From: a virus
Virus record (IMG/VR): IMGVR_UViG_3300017613_001944
Location: 18,212-82,211 of that record
Direction: 5' to 3' (one strand)
Length of the DNA stretch: 64,000 nt
How positions within the stretch are numbered: position 1 is the first letter of the stretch; each line of letters begins with the position of its first letter. Made by a program: the position numbers and the translations under genes. Below are positions 51,936 to 58,920 of this stretch, piece by piece. Below the pieces are notes generated by a model, which saw nothing but the letters and a program-made list of their open reading frames with translations, was not told where the DNA came from and made no database searches.

Positions 51936-52034
51936 TTACCAGCTTGGATGTTTCCTTGCACGCTTAACCACCTGGAGGATAACAAACACCGCCAGGGATA
52001 GTAAGCCCAATACCAGAATAAGATCAGTGTTCAT
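51936..52034 (-). CDS. Membrane microprotein
   Basis: A 32-residue peptide with one transmembrane helix (LILVLGLLSLAVFVILQVV) and a basic tail (KRARKHPSW). AAAGGGGTGC precedes the ATG, and its stop lies inside the next gene's AAAGGAG site. Confidence 0.5.
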   Translation of the reverse strand: MNTDLILVLGLLSLAVFVILQVVKRARKHPSW

Positions 52035-52047
52035 GAGCACCCCTTTC

Positions 52048-52218
52048 TTACCAGTGCATCTTAATCAGTGGCTTTTGTGTAGTATATCTGTACTCTCCCC
52101 AGAATGCGTTATACTGTTTGTCTTGGAGCCACCAGACTTCTAGCTTTTCCTTGTTCCATGTAAGCACGAAACGCCAGATCCGTTTTGTGCTGAACATCTC
52201 GATCCTGATCCCCGACAT
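52048..52218 (-). CDS. Small basic aromatic protein
   Basis: A 56-residue basic protein (IRIEMFSTKRIWRFVLTWNKEKLEVWWLQDKQYNAFWGEYRY), likely a small beta sheet. AAAGG precedes ATG 52218. Unrecognised. Confidence 0.45.
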   Translation of the reverse strand: MSGIRIEMFSTKRIWRFVLTWNKEKLEVWWLQDKQYNAFWGEYRYTTQKPLIKMHW

Positions 52219-52331
52219 AGTTGGCCTTTCTTACCAGATTCTAACCGGATCTCAATACTTCTTTTATAGCTTGGTGGTATACTGGAACTGGGAAAGGTGT
52301 AACCATCGCACATCACTCTTGACTAGCGCAC

Positions 52332-52610
52332 TCATTCTTCACCGCCGCCTGTTACATCTTTCTTCTTCAACTCATTCATATCGTTTATGGCACACTCCCA
52401 CGCTAATTGAGAGTCAAGTCCTGTTTTATGTGCTTCTGTATATCCATTGATAGCTGCCTGAACACACTCATCTATGATCTCGTTGCGGGAAATGTCAGCC
52501 TCAACAAATCCAATAGTCGGTTCACCCCACGCCCACTTCCATCTAAGAGCATAGACACCTAGATATTGGACTGACTCACCCTCTTCTAATTCTACTGCTC
52601 GGTAGTGCAT
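52332..52610 (-). CDS. Hypothetical protein
   Basis: A 92-residue acidic protein (NEIIDECVQAAINGYTEAHKTGLDSQLAWECAINDMNEL), mainly helical with a beta N-terminus. Overlaps upstream gene by 19 nt. Unrecognised. Confidence 0.5.
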   Translation of the reverse strand: MHYRAVELEEGESVQYLGVYALRWKWAWGEPTIGFVEADISRNEIIDECVQAAINGYTEAHKTGLDSQLAWECAINDMNELKKKDVTGGGEE

Positions 52611-52846
52611 TCATCCTCCCCGGCGCGGTTCTTGTCGATGGTGCGCTGGACTTGGTCCATTGCACATTCGAGCTTTGCTTCTGGCATGAGAGTAATTACT
52701 GCCTCAATTGATAATGTCAAGTCTCCACCAGCATACAGCCGTTTGAAGAAGTGCTGTTGCTTTTCCGTACACAACATCAATCCTTTCTTCAATTCGTGTC
52801 TTGCTGTTTGAGACGACTCGTCTTGTATCTCCCGATAGCTTTTCAC
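52592..52846 (-). CDS. Hypothetical helical protein
   Basis: An 84-residue charged helical protein (ARHELKKGLMLCTEKQQHFFKRLYAGG...AKLECAMDQVQRTIDKNRAGED). Ends overlap both neighbours by 4-19 nt. Unrecognised. Confidence 0.5.
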   Translation of the reverse strand: MKSYREIQDESSQTARHELKKGLMLCTEKQQHFFKRLYAGGDLTLSIEAVITLMPEAKLECAMDQVQRTIDKNRAGEDECTTEQ

Positions 52847-53130
52847 GTTACCTTCTCCGCCGTGCTGGCGTCGAGCGCGGCGTGGGCATTGCGATAAGCC
52901 TCACACCTGTCACAATCGCAATTTAGCTTTGGTTCGTGCATCCAGTCGATAGCATCGCGCAACGCCTCCCGCAGCGCATCGCGTTCGGCGCGGAGGGCGG
53001 CGTTATCTCTGCGGATATTGATATTTTCAACTCTCCATTCCTTAATGACAAAATCCGTAACATCTTGTAGGCACGACTTACACAATGGAATGCCTTCGCT
53101 TAATTCTATCTCGCACTTTTCGCAGTTCAT
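52843..53130 (-). CDS. Zinc-ribbon plus coiled-coil repeat protein
   Basis: A 95-residue protein: N-terminal ribbon (CEKCEIELSEGIPLCKSCL), a coiled coil containing ALRAERDALREA (residues about 46-57), then CDCDRCEAY and the end-motif AALDAS. The coiled-coil and end motifs recur in four neighbouring genes, with high-GC near-identical DNA. Confidence 0.55.
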   Translation of the reverse strand: MNCEKCEIELSEGIPLCKSCLQDVTDFVIKEWRVENINIRRDNAALRAERDALREALRDAIDWMHEPKLNCDCDRCEAYRNAHAALDASTAEKVT

Positions 53131-53135
53131 CCTCC

Positions 53136-53408
53136 CTACCTCCCATCCGTATCGCTGGCGTCGAGCGCGGCGCTCAGTTTGATTACAGCCGTAATAAATT
53201 GTTCATCATCCGAGCCGAGCCAGTCCATCACCTGCATCCTTAGCCGTATTGGGCCTTTGCTAATAGCAGCGATCACATCCTGTGCGGCATCCCGCAGCGC
53301 GTCGCGTTCGGCGCGGAGAGCAGCGCATTCAAAAACGAATGTCTCAAATATCTCTAGGCGTTCCTCATCTAAGCAGTTTGCTACCCTATCAAAACCTTTT
53401 TGGTCCAT
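53136..53408 (-). CDS. Coiled-coil repeat family protein
   Basis: A 90-residue protein starting at ATG 53408 behind GGTAGAGAG. ECAALRAERDALRDA and the C-terminal SAALDASD link it to its neighbours; the rest is helical. Function unknown. Confidence 0.5.
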   Translation of the reverse strand: MDQKGFDRVANCLDEERLEIFETFVFECAALRAERDALRDAAQDVIAAISKGPIRLRMQVMDWLGSDDEQFITAVIKLSAALDASDTDGR

Positions 53409-53412
53409 CTCT

Positions 53413-53625
53413 CTACCTCTCATCCACCACGCTCCACGCCCCGGCGTCATCGTCGCCACTCTTCACTACGTCCACGTCCCCCGCGTCGGCGTCTTCGCGC
53501 TGTCTGCGCCACATACGATACCGTATTAGAAGATTTCCCAACCAATAGCGGGGGCGATAGACATACCACCAGAATCGGTAGCGCCAGTCTTTCATCAGTT
53601 CGGCATGTAAGTCGCGATGTTTCAT
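53413..53625 (-). CDS. Basic small protein
   Basis: A 70-residue protein with a basic aromatic N-terminal half (DWRYRFWWYVYRPRYWLGNLLIRYRMWRRQ), possibly membrane-associated, and an acidic tail. Unrecognised. Confidence 0.45.
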   Translation of the reverse strand: MKHRDLHAELMKDWRYRFWWYVYRPRYWLGNLLIRYRMWRRQREDADAGDVDVVKSGDDDAGAWSVVDER

Positions 53626-53627
53626 TG

Positions 53628-53933
53628 CTACTCCTCCCCCGCGCCACTCTTCACTACGTTCGAGTGCTCCGTGGCGTCTTCGTCGTCATCTGATACTTCA
53701 AAATCTCCACTTATCCATTTTTCAAAAGCGTTTGCCAAGTCAGCGGCGGCACCTATGATAAAGTCGGTGTTATGAGGATCATGGCGTCTATGCCACGCCT
53801 TTTTTGCTTCACACTCTGCAAAACACTCAGACGTACGAGCGAGACAGTCTACACACTCAATCCACCACCACTTTTCTAGATGACGAATCTCTGCTTTTCC
53901 TCCACAAAATGGACAACTAGCTAACTCACTCAT
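53628..53933 (-). CDS. Lar-like restriction alleviation zinc-finger protein
   Basis: A 101-residue protein. MSELASCPFCGGKAEIR...WWIECVDCLARTSECFAECEAKKAWHRR follows the Lar pattern (LxxCPFCGG...VxCxxCxAxT...EAxxxWNxR). Lar modulates type I restriction in favour of unmethylated phage DNA; many phage members of the family are untested. ATG 53933 overlaps the upstream stop. Acidic C-terminal tail. Confidence 0.6.
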   Translation of the reverse strand: MSELASCPFCGGKAEIRHLEKWWWIECVDCLARTSECFAECEAKKAWHRRHDPHNTDFIIGAAADLANAFEKWISGDFEVSDDDEDATEHSNVVKSGAGEE

Positions 53934-54321
53934 ATTCTCCATCCTCCCCCGCCCCGCCGTCATCGTCGCTGGCGTTGAGCGCGGCGCTATTTATTTCCGC
54001 GATGGTAAGGACCACCACTTTTAGAGCCGACTCTGGTACAACGCCGCGCTCTATCAATTCGATCAATGTGGTTTTTGCCGCCTCACACGCCTCCCGCAGC
54101 GCATCGCGTTCGGCGCGGAGGGTGTTCGTTTCTTCTTCGTAGAAAATAACTGAGTTATCATTGGCTGGATGTAGCGGCGTGTCTAGCTCAAAATCGCCAA
54201 CCAACATCAATTCACCGCAACTGAGGCAGACACAATAAAGCAATCCACCATCGGCACTTTCGGCGTATCCAATAGCGTCTGCTGCATCACACTCTAAACA
54301 TTGGTAAACAAGGGTATCCAT
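53926..54321 (-). CDS. Zinc-ribbon plus coiled-coil repeat protein
   Basis: A 131-residue protein: YQCLECDAAD...CVCLSCGEL ribbon at the N-terminus, TLRAERDALREA at about residue 69, and AALNASDDD near the end. Same modules as the 52843 gene. Confidence 0.55.
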   Translation of the reverse strand: MDTLVYQCLECDAADAIGYAESADGGLLYCVCLSCGELMLVGDFELDTPLHPANDNSVIFYEEETNTLRAERDALREACEAAKTTLIELIERGVVPESALKVVVLTIAEINSAALNASDDDGGAGEDGEYE

Positions 54322-54323
54322 CT

Positions 54324-54701
54324 CTACCTTCCTTCGTCGCTGGCGTCGAGCGCGGATTTTGCCACGCCAAGCGCATCAAACAGCGGGATGTCACTGAGGT
54401 TTGTTTCGGGGTTTGCTGCAATATACAGTTCTTGCAGCGCTCCCCGCAGTGCGTCCTGCTCAACGACTGCCGCGTCACGTTCGGCGCGTAAATCTTTTAA
54501 TGCACCTGTTGTCATTATTCGCCAACCCTCAAAATCTTTATGGAATGCTGATAGTTGTGTGTCCAGGTGGTCATAGGCACGGTTTAGCTTTTCATTCTCT
54601 GATTGCAGCGCGTCACGTTCGGCGCGGAGGGCGTCGAGTTCTTCATGCCTCGCCTTGGTCACCATTATCAGATCGTCTGCCACACTTTTGTCAATTTTCA
54701 T
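54324..54701 (-). CDS. Long coiled-coil repeat protein
   Basis: A 125-residue protein with two copies of the module (DALRAERDALQS near residue 23, DLRAERDAAVVEQDALRGA near 72) within a continuous coiled coil, and the end-motif SALDASDEGR. Likely self-associates or binds its paralogues. Confidence 0.55.
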   Translation of the reverse strand: MKIDKSVADDLIMVTKARHEELDALRAERDALQSENEKLNRAYDHLDTQLSAFHKDFEGWRIMTTGALKDLRAERDAAVVEQDALRGALQELYIAANPETNLSDIPLFDALGVAKSALDASDEGR

Positions 54702-54757
54702 CTATCCTGCCTCCCATCCGTACATCCAGTTTATCTTTTCCAGCCTCACCTTGTCGA

Positions 54758-54961
54758 TCATCTGCGTAACCTTCCTATCAAGTATGGGGATGCTCCGATA
54801 AGGGCCAGTAAGGTAAGGGGCCACAACAGGGCTATCCCCGTCGATACTATTAGTGCTGTGATAACTTTCGTGGTGTTGCTGTCATGGATAGGGGCCAAGA
54901 GGTACATCCAAAGGCACACTGCTATGGGGTACCCCAAGATGTAGATCTGAAGCAGGTTCAT
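54758..54961 (-). CDS. Two-helix membrane protein behind switch-like leader
   Basis: A 67-residue protein with two hydrophobic helices (LLQIYILGYPIAVCLWMYLLA, residues 3-23, and VITALIVSTGIALLWPLTLLALIG, 33-56) and a basic tail. GGAGGAAG precedes ATG. The roughly 90-nt leader contains competing hairpins and an ACCTCCTTTCT tract. Function unknown; elaborate control suggests toxicity or a membrane role. Confidence 0.6.
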   Translation of the reverse strand: MNLLQIYILGYPIAVCLWMYLLAPIHDSNTTKVITALIVSTGIALLWPLTLLALIGASPYLIGRLRR

Positions 54962-54965
54962 TCTT

Positions 54966-55018
54966 CCTCCGCAAAGGGGCAGGAGATGCCCAGTCCCCTG
55001 CCCCCTTCAGAAAGGAGG
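54966..55018 (-). promoter_or_regulatory. Leader with mutually exclusive hairpins and anti-Shine-Dalgarno tract
   Basis: On the - strand transcript, CCTCCTT pairs with AAGGGGG (55018-55012 with 55007-55001) in one hairpin. Alternatively the same Gs join GGGGCAGG/CCTGCCCC (55004-54997 with 54983-54976). The CCTCC tract can also pair with the ribosome site GGAGG (54970-54966). This is the layout of a translational switch. Confidence 0.5.
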
Positions 55019-55057
55019 TACTACGGGACGTTACTAGAGATCCCCGAGCACATAGAA

Positions 55058-55086
55058 ATAATATCACACTTTGTACAGTGTGTCAA
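55058..55086 (-). promoter_or_regulatory. Promoter with TGTACA operator (membrane protein)
   Basis: TTGACA (55086-55081), 17-bp spacer, TATTAT (55063-55058) on the - strand. The spacer holds ACACT-GTACAA-AGTGT, an inverted repeat with the same ACTGTACA core as three other promoters, so a bound protein would block polymerase. The -35 overlaps the preceding gene's stop. Confidence 0.75.
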
Positions 55087-55205
55087 GCATAGATCTTACG
55101 ATCAATATGACCACACATATCACAGCAGTACCAACGATAGATGATGCCGTTCTCTTCGTCGGTTGCGTATGGTTTCATCTTGCATCCACACATTCTACAC
55201 TTCAT
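55083..55205 (-). CDS. Zinc-ribbon microprotein
   Basis: A 40-residue protein with CRMCGCKMKP...YCCDMCGHID, a complete zinc ribbon. GGAGGGGGTATC precedes ATG 55205, which overlaps the upstream stop. The longer frame from 55313 is rejected. Confidence 0.55.
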   Translation of the reverse strand: MKCRMCGCKMKPYATDEENGIIYRWYCCDMCGHIDRKIYA

Positions 55206-55444
55206 GATACCCCCTCCATCCATCGCCCAAAGATTATCAGTCCCTTGGCGACAAGAAAAGATATGATTACAAACCACACCAGGACAGCCATAACCTGCCA
55301 CGCAGCACACCATGAATCTGCGGCGGGTTTTATTGAACCCCGGTGTTGTCTGATTAGTTGGACTGTGCCATAGATCACCCCAATTACTGCACCGATGAGT
55401 AGCGTTCCAACAAGGCCAGTAAAGAGAGCGTCGATGTCTGTCAT
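55202..55444 (-). CDS. Two-helix membrane protein
   Basis: An 80-residue protein with two transmembrane helices (LFTGLVGTLLIGAVIGVIYGTV and WQVMAVLVWFVIISFLVAKGLIIF). ATG 55444 behind GGAGGTTTATC. It is the first gene after the large-RNA terminator, so it depends on read-through or an unseen promoter. A frame extending it to 55726 crosses that terminator and is rejected. Confidence 0.55.
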   Translation of the reverse strand: MTDIDALFTGLVGTLLIGAVIGVIYGTVQLIRQHRGSIKPAADSWCAAWQVMAVLVWFVIISFLVAKGLIIFGRWMEGVS

Positions 55445-55456
55445 GATAAACCTCCT

Positions 55457-55489
55457 ATAAAAACAAAAGACCCTGCAAATGCAGAGTCT
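55457..55489 (-). terminator. Rho-independent terminator of the large RNA
   Basis: On the - strand AGACTCTGCA (55489-55480) pairs with TGCAGGGTCT (55477-55468, one G-T pair), followed by TTTTGTTTTT (to 55457). It lies 12 nt upstream of the 55202 gene's ribosome site and ends the long non-coding stretch. Confidence 0.85.
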
Positions 55490-56366
55490 TGTTTGATCCT
55501 TAGTTAGACTTCCTTTGGATCTGCCTAGAGCTTTTGCCCCCGTACCCGTTGATTGCGAGTCTTCGGTTAAGGGCTTATCCGGTAGTCTTACGACCACCAC
55601 CCCGGCACAACCGCCTTTTAGTTTACGGGTCTGGCGTTCGACCCATGCAGCAGGTTTACTCCACACTCTAGCGCACTCTTGCCCTGGCCTGGGAAAGATG
55701 ATTGCCTCGGCATGAACCCCCATCAACCTTGCGGGTATCAGGGGACCCAGATTCGCAATGCGTCTGGGCTTAGGTTATTTTTCTACCTGCCCTGGAGTCA
55801 GTCTTTGCATTTTACAGTACGATCCATATTCGTATGCTTGATTGCTCAAGCGATGCAACCAACAGCGACGTGCTGACCCCAGTGGTGGCGTGACTGTCTC
55901 CAGCCACGATATGCCACACGCCACTTGTGTTTCGGGGGAGCTACCCCTACCGCACCGTCCTTCGCGATCCCTGGCCTGGGCCAAGATCCACTTGAACTGC
56001 TACCCGCCCTCACCCGCTACGGCTTGGACTAAATAACTACCCTTTGGTGTACCTCTTCGCAGTTTGCTAGGTAATCTCTCCTGCCGGAGAGAAAAGCCCC
56101 TTACAGTGTTACCCTCGGGAGCCCTGTCCCATCTGCTTCAGAGTTAGCTTCTCCCCGGAGGAGAAGCCAAGCACCTCAGCTTGCCTGAGTGGACCACTTT
56201 CGTGGTGACGGTATGTTGGCTTTCCGTCTTTGGGCAACTTACGTTGCTTATCCTCAAGGATGTCAGGCCACCCTGTGTACTACCTATTCAATTATTAAAG
56301 ATTCCTGGGCTAAGAGATCGACCAGTTACCTTATCTCTTAGCCCACTTGCAAAGTGGTCCTCTACG
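55457..56366 (-). ncRNA. Large structured non-coding RNA (about 0.9 kb)
   Basis: Between a strong promoter (56372-56400) and an intrinsic terminator (55457-55489), about 900 nt hold no credible gene but many stable hairpins. Examples on the - strand: GGGCTAAGAGAT/ATCTCTTAGCCC (12 bp, starting near 56344), GCTTCTCC/GGAGAAGC (near 56170), TCTCTCC/GGAGAGA (near 56095) and GTGGCGTG/CACGCCAC (near 55930). Size, single-unit transcription and phage setting fit the giant ornate RNAs GOLLD and ROOL, which are known from phages and prophages and assemble into cages. I cannot confirm either by sequence; it could be a new class. No rRNA, tmRNA, RNase P or intron signature was recognised. Confidence 0.7.
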
Positions 56367-56371
56367 CGACT

Positions 56372-56400
56372 ATCTTATCACACTATGTACAGTGTGTCAA
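56372..56400 (-). promoter_or_regulatory. Promoter with TGTACA operator (large RNA)
   Basis: TTGACA (56400-56395), 17-bp spacer, TAAGAT (56377-56372) on the - strand. The spacer ACACT-GTACAT-AGTGT is nearly identical to that of the 55058 promoter. Start predicted near 56366. A shared regulator is likely. Confidence 0.8.
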
Positions 56401-57046
56401 GCCGTGCTGAACTTTGCCGTACTTCACATCACCGTTGCAATGTGTCACGGTTCTCAGCTTTGCCATCGCTCGACTTCACACCGAACCGCCGCGCCCATCC
56501 ACTGCGTGACCCAGCTGCACTCAGTATTGCCCTTGCTTGGCTTTACTTGACTTGGCTTCGCCCTTGCTATGCTCTGCGGTACTGCGCTCGGCAGTGCCTT
56601 TGCACTACTTCACACGGATGAATCACGCCCTTGCATAACTGCGCCCCACCCGGATGAGCAACGCCGTCGCCTCGCTTTACTCAGTGTTACTATGCCAAGC
56701 CGTTGCCACGCCTCACCGAGTATTATGGCGCTAGGCCCTTGCTATACGCAGCCCTGCCACACACCGTGCCGCGCCACCATCGCACTGCTCCACTCCACAC
56801 TACCAGGCCATTGCTGTGCCGTGCCACGCCTGATTGTGCACTGCCATTGCTACACTTAGCACCACGCGACGGCACCTCGCCATTGCTGGACTCCGTGGTG
56901 CAACACCCCGCCATTGCTGCGCGGCACTTTGCCTTACCATCGCTTCACGCCACTAAGCGCAGCTATGCCATCGCTCTACATAGCTTGGTGGAGCTATGCA
57001 ATACCACTGCCGTGCGTCACCCTGCGGCACCTCGTGGGGCTAGGCC
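56401..57046. repeat. Degenerate pentanucleotide-repeat tract, no gene
   Basis: About 645 bp between a gene stop and the large-RNA promoter. Much of it reads as 5-base units of form NN(G/A)C(T/C) on the + strand: GGCTT-TACTT-GACTT-GGCTT at 56539-56558, then in register TTGCT-ATGCT-CTGCG-GTACT (56564-56583), with repeated GCCATTGCT and GCCATCGCT later. Frames that read through encode only repetitive Ala/Leu/His/Arg peptides and are artefacts. No promoter, terminator or gene is visible inside. Function unknown. Confidence 0.7.
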
Positions 57047-57637
57047 CTAGCTTAGTTCCTCTAGAGTGTACGTGAAGCTTCCCCATCCACCATTCCGCCA
57101 CTGACCCAGACCACGCAACTCGCCATAGTACAGCCACTCTGTTAGCAGAGATTCATCCACCACACCCAGGATACTCACCTTAAACTCCAGCGTCGTACCT
57201 GGAGGACAAGTGTGTGAGTGCGCCAGTGCCACTCGGGGACCCCGTGGCGTGTCGATCCTAATGGGACGCTCATTGGTACCCATCTCAGAGCCGTTGAGAT
57301 TCAGTAAGATCTTGCGTGGTGCTATGAATACCACACCATCAACCACCTTCTTGTAAGCCGTGAGCTTCGATGACTTTGTGCCAGCACAACGTCGTAGCAT
57401 GCCACAGGCGTCTTTGAAGAAACCCTTGATAACATAGTCATATAGGAATGGTGTGCCATCAACCATATGAAAGCCAGTCCACCCCTTGTCTAGATTCTCT
57501 GGTACTGTCTCGAGCTCTCCTTCTAGCTGCTCCTCTGGGAGATCGTTCCCAATGTGGGCTTTGTAGATGTCCTTATCGGGAACAGTTCCTAGAATCTCTG
57601 TTGTAAGCATTAACTTCACATTGTACTCGTCCATCAT
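57047..57637 (-). CDS. Conserved phage hypothetical protein
   Basis: A 196-residue protein. Internal stretches (FLYDYVIKGFFKDACGMLRR, VFIAPRKI, IDTPRGPRVALAHSHTCPPGT, GLGQWRNGGWGSFTY) are of a type I recall from many unrelated phage genomes. The ferredoxin-like beta pattern and Gly-rich end recall RAMP-fold RNA-binding proteins, but that is inference. Tandem ATGs at 57637/57634. Last gene before the repeat tract. Confidence 0.65.
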   Translation of the reverse strand: MMDEYNVKLMLTTEILGTVPDKDIYKAHIGNDLPEEQLEGELETVPENLDKGWTGFHMVDGTPFLYDYVIKGFFKDACGMLRRCAGTKSSKLTAYKKVVDGVVFIAPRKILLNLNGSEMGTNERPIRIDTPRGPRVALAHSHTCPPGTTLEFKVSILGVVDESLLTEWLYYGELRGLGQWRNGGWGSFTYTLEELS

Positions 57638-57643
57638 TCCTCC

Positions 57644-57805
57644 TTACTGTAAATGTTGCTGGTCCATAACTGCCAGCAGAGAATAATCTTTCGAGAAGAT
57701 CATCAGTTCATCCACGTCCCCGCCGGAGGCGACAAGAGCCAGATACTCCTCTAGCGTGAGCTCAGTTTTCACGGCGATGGTCTCCGGCAATTTCTCTTCA
57801 CTCAT
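57644..57805 (-). CDS. Small hypothetical protein
   Basis: A 53-residue acidic protein (AVKTELTLEEYLALVASGGDVDELMIFSKDYSLLAVMDQ). Its VASGGD codons are a copy of the small hairpin repeat found between genes elsewhere. ATG overlaps the upstream stop. Confidence 0.5.
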   Translation of the reverse strand: MSEEKLPETIAVKTELTLEEYLALVASGGDVDELMIFSKDYSLLAVMDQQHLQ

Positions 57806-58194
57806 GGAAACACTCTCCTTACAAGCGTGATGTCATCACACAGCACAGTTCCCGCAGGTACAGGCCATGTCATCCCCTCATTCTCTCCCGCTTCCCAGAA
57901 ATACATGATATTTCTCATCGACGTGACCAGTGAGGGGATTCGTGTCTCCCTATCAGTGCGTTGACATTGGGTTGTTTCGGCTTCCCACACCTGTGTTGGT
58001 CTGACTATATCATTGATAAACTCTGCTGCACACCAACGATGCTCGAATGCAAAGAGCTTTCCGACCTTGGGTACAACCATCTCCCCCGGTACATACTCTA
58101 CCTCAAGATCCTTTGTATGTACGGTAGCTCCGGCTTGAGCCGAGACTAGCTTGCCGTTGAAGGTGCGATGTACCACTTTATATATCGTTGTCAT
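57802..58194 (-). CDS. Hypothetical protein
   Basis: A 130-residue beta-rich protein (VYKVV-type start, then VEYVPGEMVVPKVGKLFAFEHRWCAAEFI) seen in phage genomes as small conserved proteins of unknown role. Overlaps its neighbours by 4 and 17 nt. Confidence 0.55.
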   Translation of the reverse strand: MTTIYKVVHRTFNGKLVSAQAGATVHTKDLEVEYVPGEMVVPKVGKLFAFEHRWCAAEFINDIVRPTQVWEAETTQCQRTDRETRIPSLVTSMRNIMYFWEAGENEGMTWPVPAGTVLCDDITLVRRVFP

Positions 58195-58423
58195 CTTCCA
58201 CCTTTGGCTTAACTATCATCTCCAGATCAGCAGAGCCTGGGTTTACTGCTACAATGCTACCCTCAATGGCCCACTCGCCTTGCTCAACATTAACGTAGTC
58301 CATGGCCTCAATGTACCACATATCTCCAGTGTCTGATGGCGTGTGTAATACCTTTCCATAGATACGGCTACTGTCAGTCCATATCACAAATACAATGTCG
58401 CCTATCTTGATTGGTCTAGTCAC
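58178..58423 (-). CDS. Hypothetical protein, SH3-like
   Basis: An 81-residue beta protein with GTG start (KIGDIVFVIWTDSSRIYGKVLHTPSDTGDMWYIEAMD), patterned like a small SH3/Tudor barrel. Function unknown. Confidence 0.5.
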   Translation of the reverse strand: MTRPIKIGDIVFVIWTDSSRIYGKVLHTPSDTGDMWYIEAMDYVNVEQGEWAIEGSIVAVNPGSADLEMIVKPKVEDDNDI

Positions 58424-58703
58424 TCTCCACCTCCCTGGCCTCCATCACATCCACCCATCTACCCTCATACATCTCATAGGGTACCTCCATGGCGTGTTCA
58501 CAACTAATGGCATCCACCACCATGACAGTGTTCGTGTCCTCAAGCCAGAACTGTACTCTATACTTGTGGGTCTTCAGGATAGCACACCCCTCTAGTAGCT
58601 GTGTTATTTCTGTAATGGTTTGGGGTGCCAGGTGCTCTTCGCTGTCGTCCCACTCCTGCCAGAAGTAATCAATCTTCTTCTGTATCTGTGCTTTGATGTC
58701 CAT
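58416..58703 (-). CDS. Hypothetical protein
   Basis: A 95-residue protein: N-terminal helix (IQKKIDYFWQEWDDSEEHL) and C-terminal beta sheet (YRVQFWLEDTNTVMVVDAISCEHAMEVPYEMYEGRW). Overlaps both neighbours. Confidence 0.5.
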   Translation of the reverse strand: MDIKAQIQKKIDYFWQEWDDSEEHLAPQTITEITQLLEGCAILKTHKYRVQFWLEDTNTVMVVDAISCEHAMEVPYEMYEGRWVDVMEAREVESD

Positions 58704-58920
58704 GTAGAATCCTCTCTGCCTCTATAACGGCAAGTTTCCTTGAGGCACCATCATACATCTCTTTCCCATACTCGTACACAAACGCCATCATGATGGACTC
58801 TGTGCCTAGCATCACGCTTGCCGCTAGGACGCACACCACATTAGCAACATCTGGGTACTCTGGCCTGAGCTCCTCACCCAAGTCTGCAAGTCTCTCAGCT
58901 AACCGCTCTCTCTCATCCAT
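58669..58920 (-). CDS. Helical protein, paralogue of the 58913 gene
   Basis: An 83-residue helical protein. LAERLADLGEELRPEYPDVANVVCVLAASVMLGTESIM matches the 58913 product (LARRIGEFGDEVADEYEDVARVMGLLAASTALELESVM) along its length: a tandem duplication. Function unknown. Confidence 0.55.
   Translation of the reverse strand: MDERERLAERLADLGEELRPEYPDVANVVCVLAASVMLGTESIMMAFVYEYGKEMYDGASRKLAVIEAERILHGHQSTDTEED

Noticed and set aside
52264-52335. 23-codon - strand frame
   Set aside because: ATGA overlap only; too short and without membrane or metal motif.
54702-54761. 19-codon - strand frame (MIDKVRLEKINW...)
   Set aside because: Coupled start but no independent support; possibly a coupling peptide.
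55445-55726. N-terminal extension of the 55202 membrane protein across the large RNA
   Set aside because: The extension crosses a strong terminator; GGAGG with ATG 55444 gives a clean start.
55457-56366. Group I or II intron, RNase P or tmRNA as identity of the large RNA
   Set aside because: I could not find domain V, a P7/P3 core with flanking exons, the RNase P conserved regions or a tRNA-like end.
56181-57050. Several + strand open frames of 60-146 codons
   Set aside because: They are Ala/Leu/His/Arg/Pro-rich translations of the non-coding RNA and pentanucleotide tract, lack ribosome sites and overlap one another in different frames.
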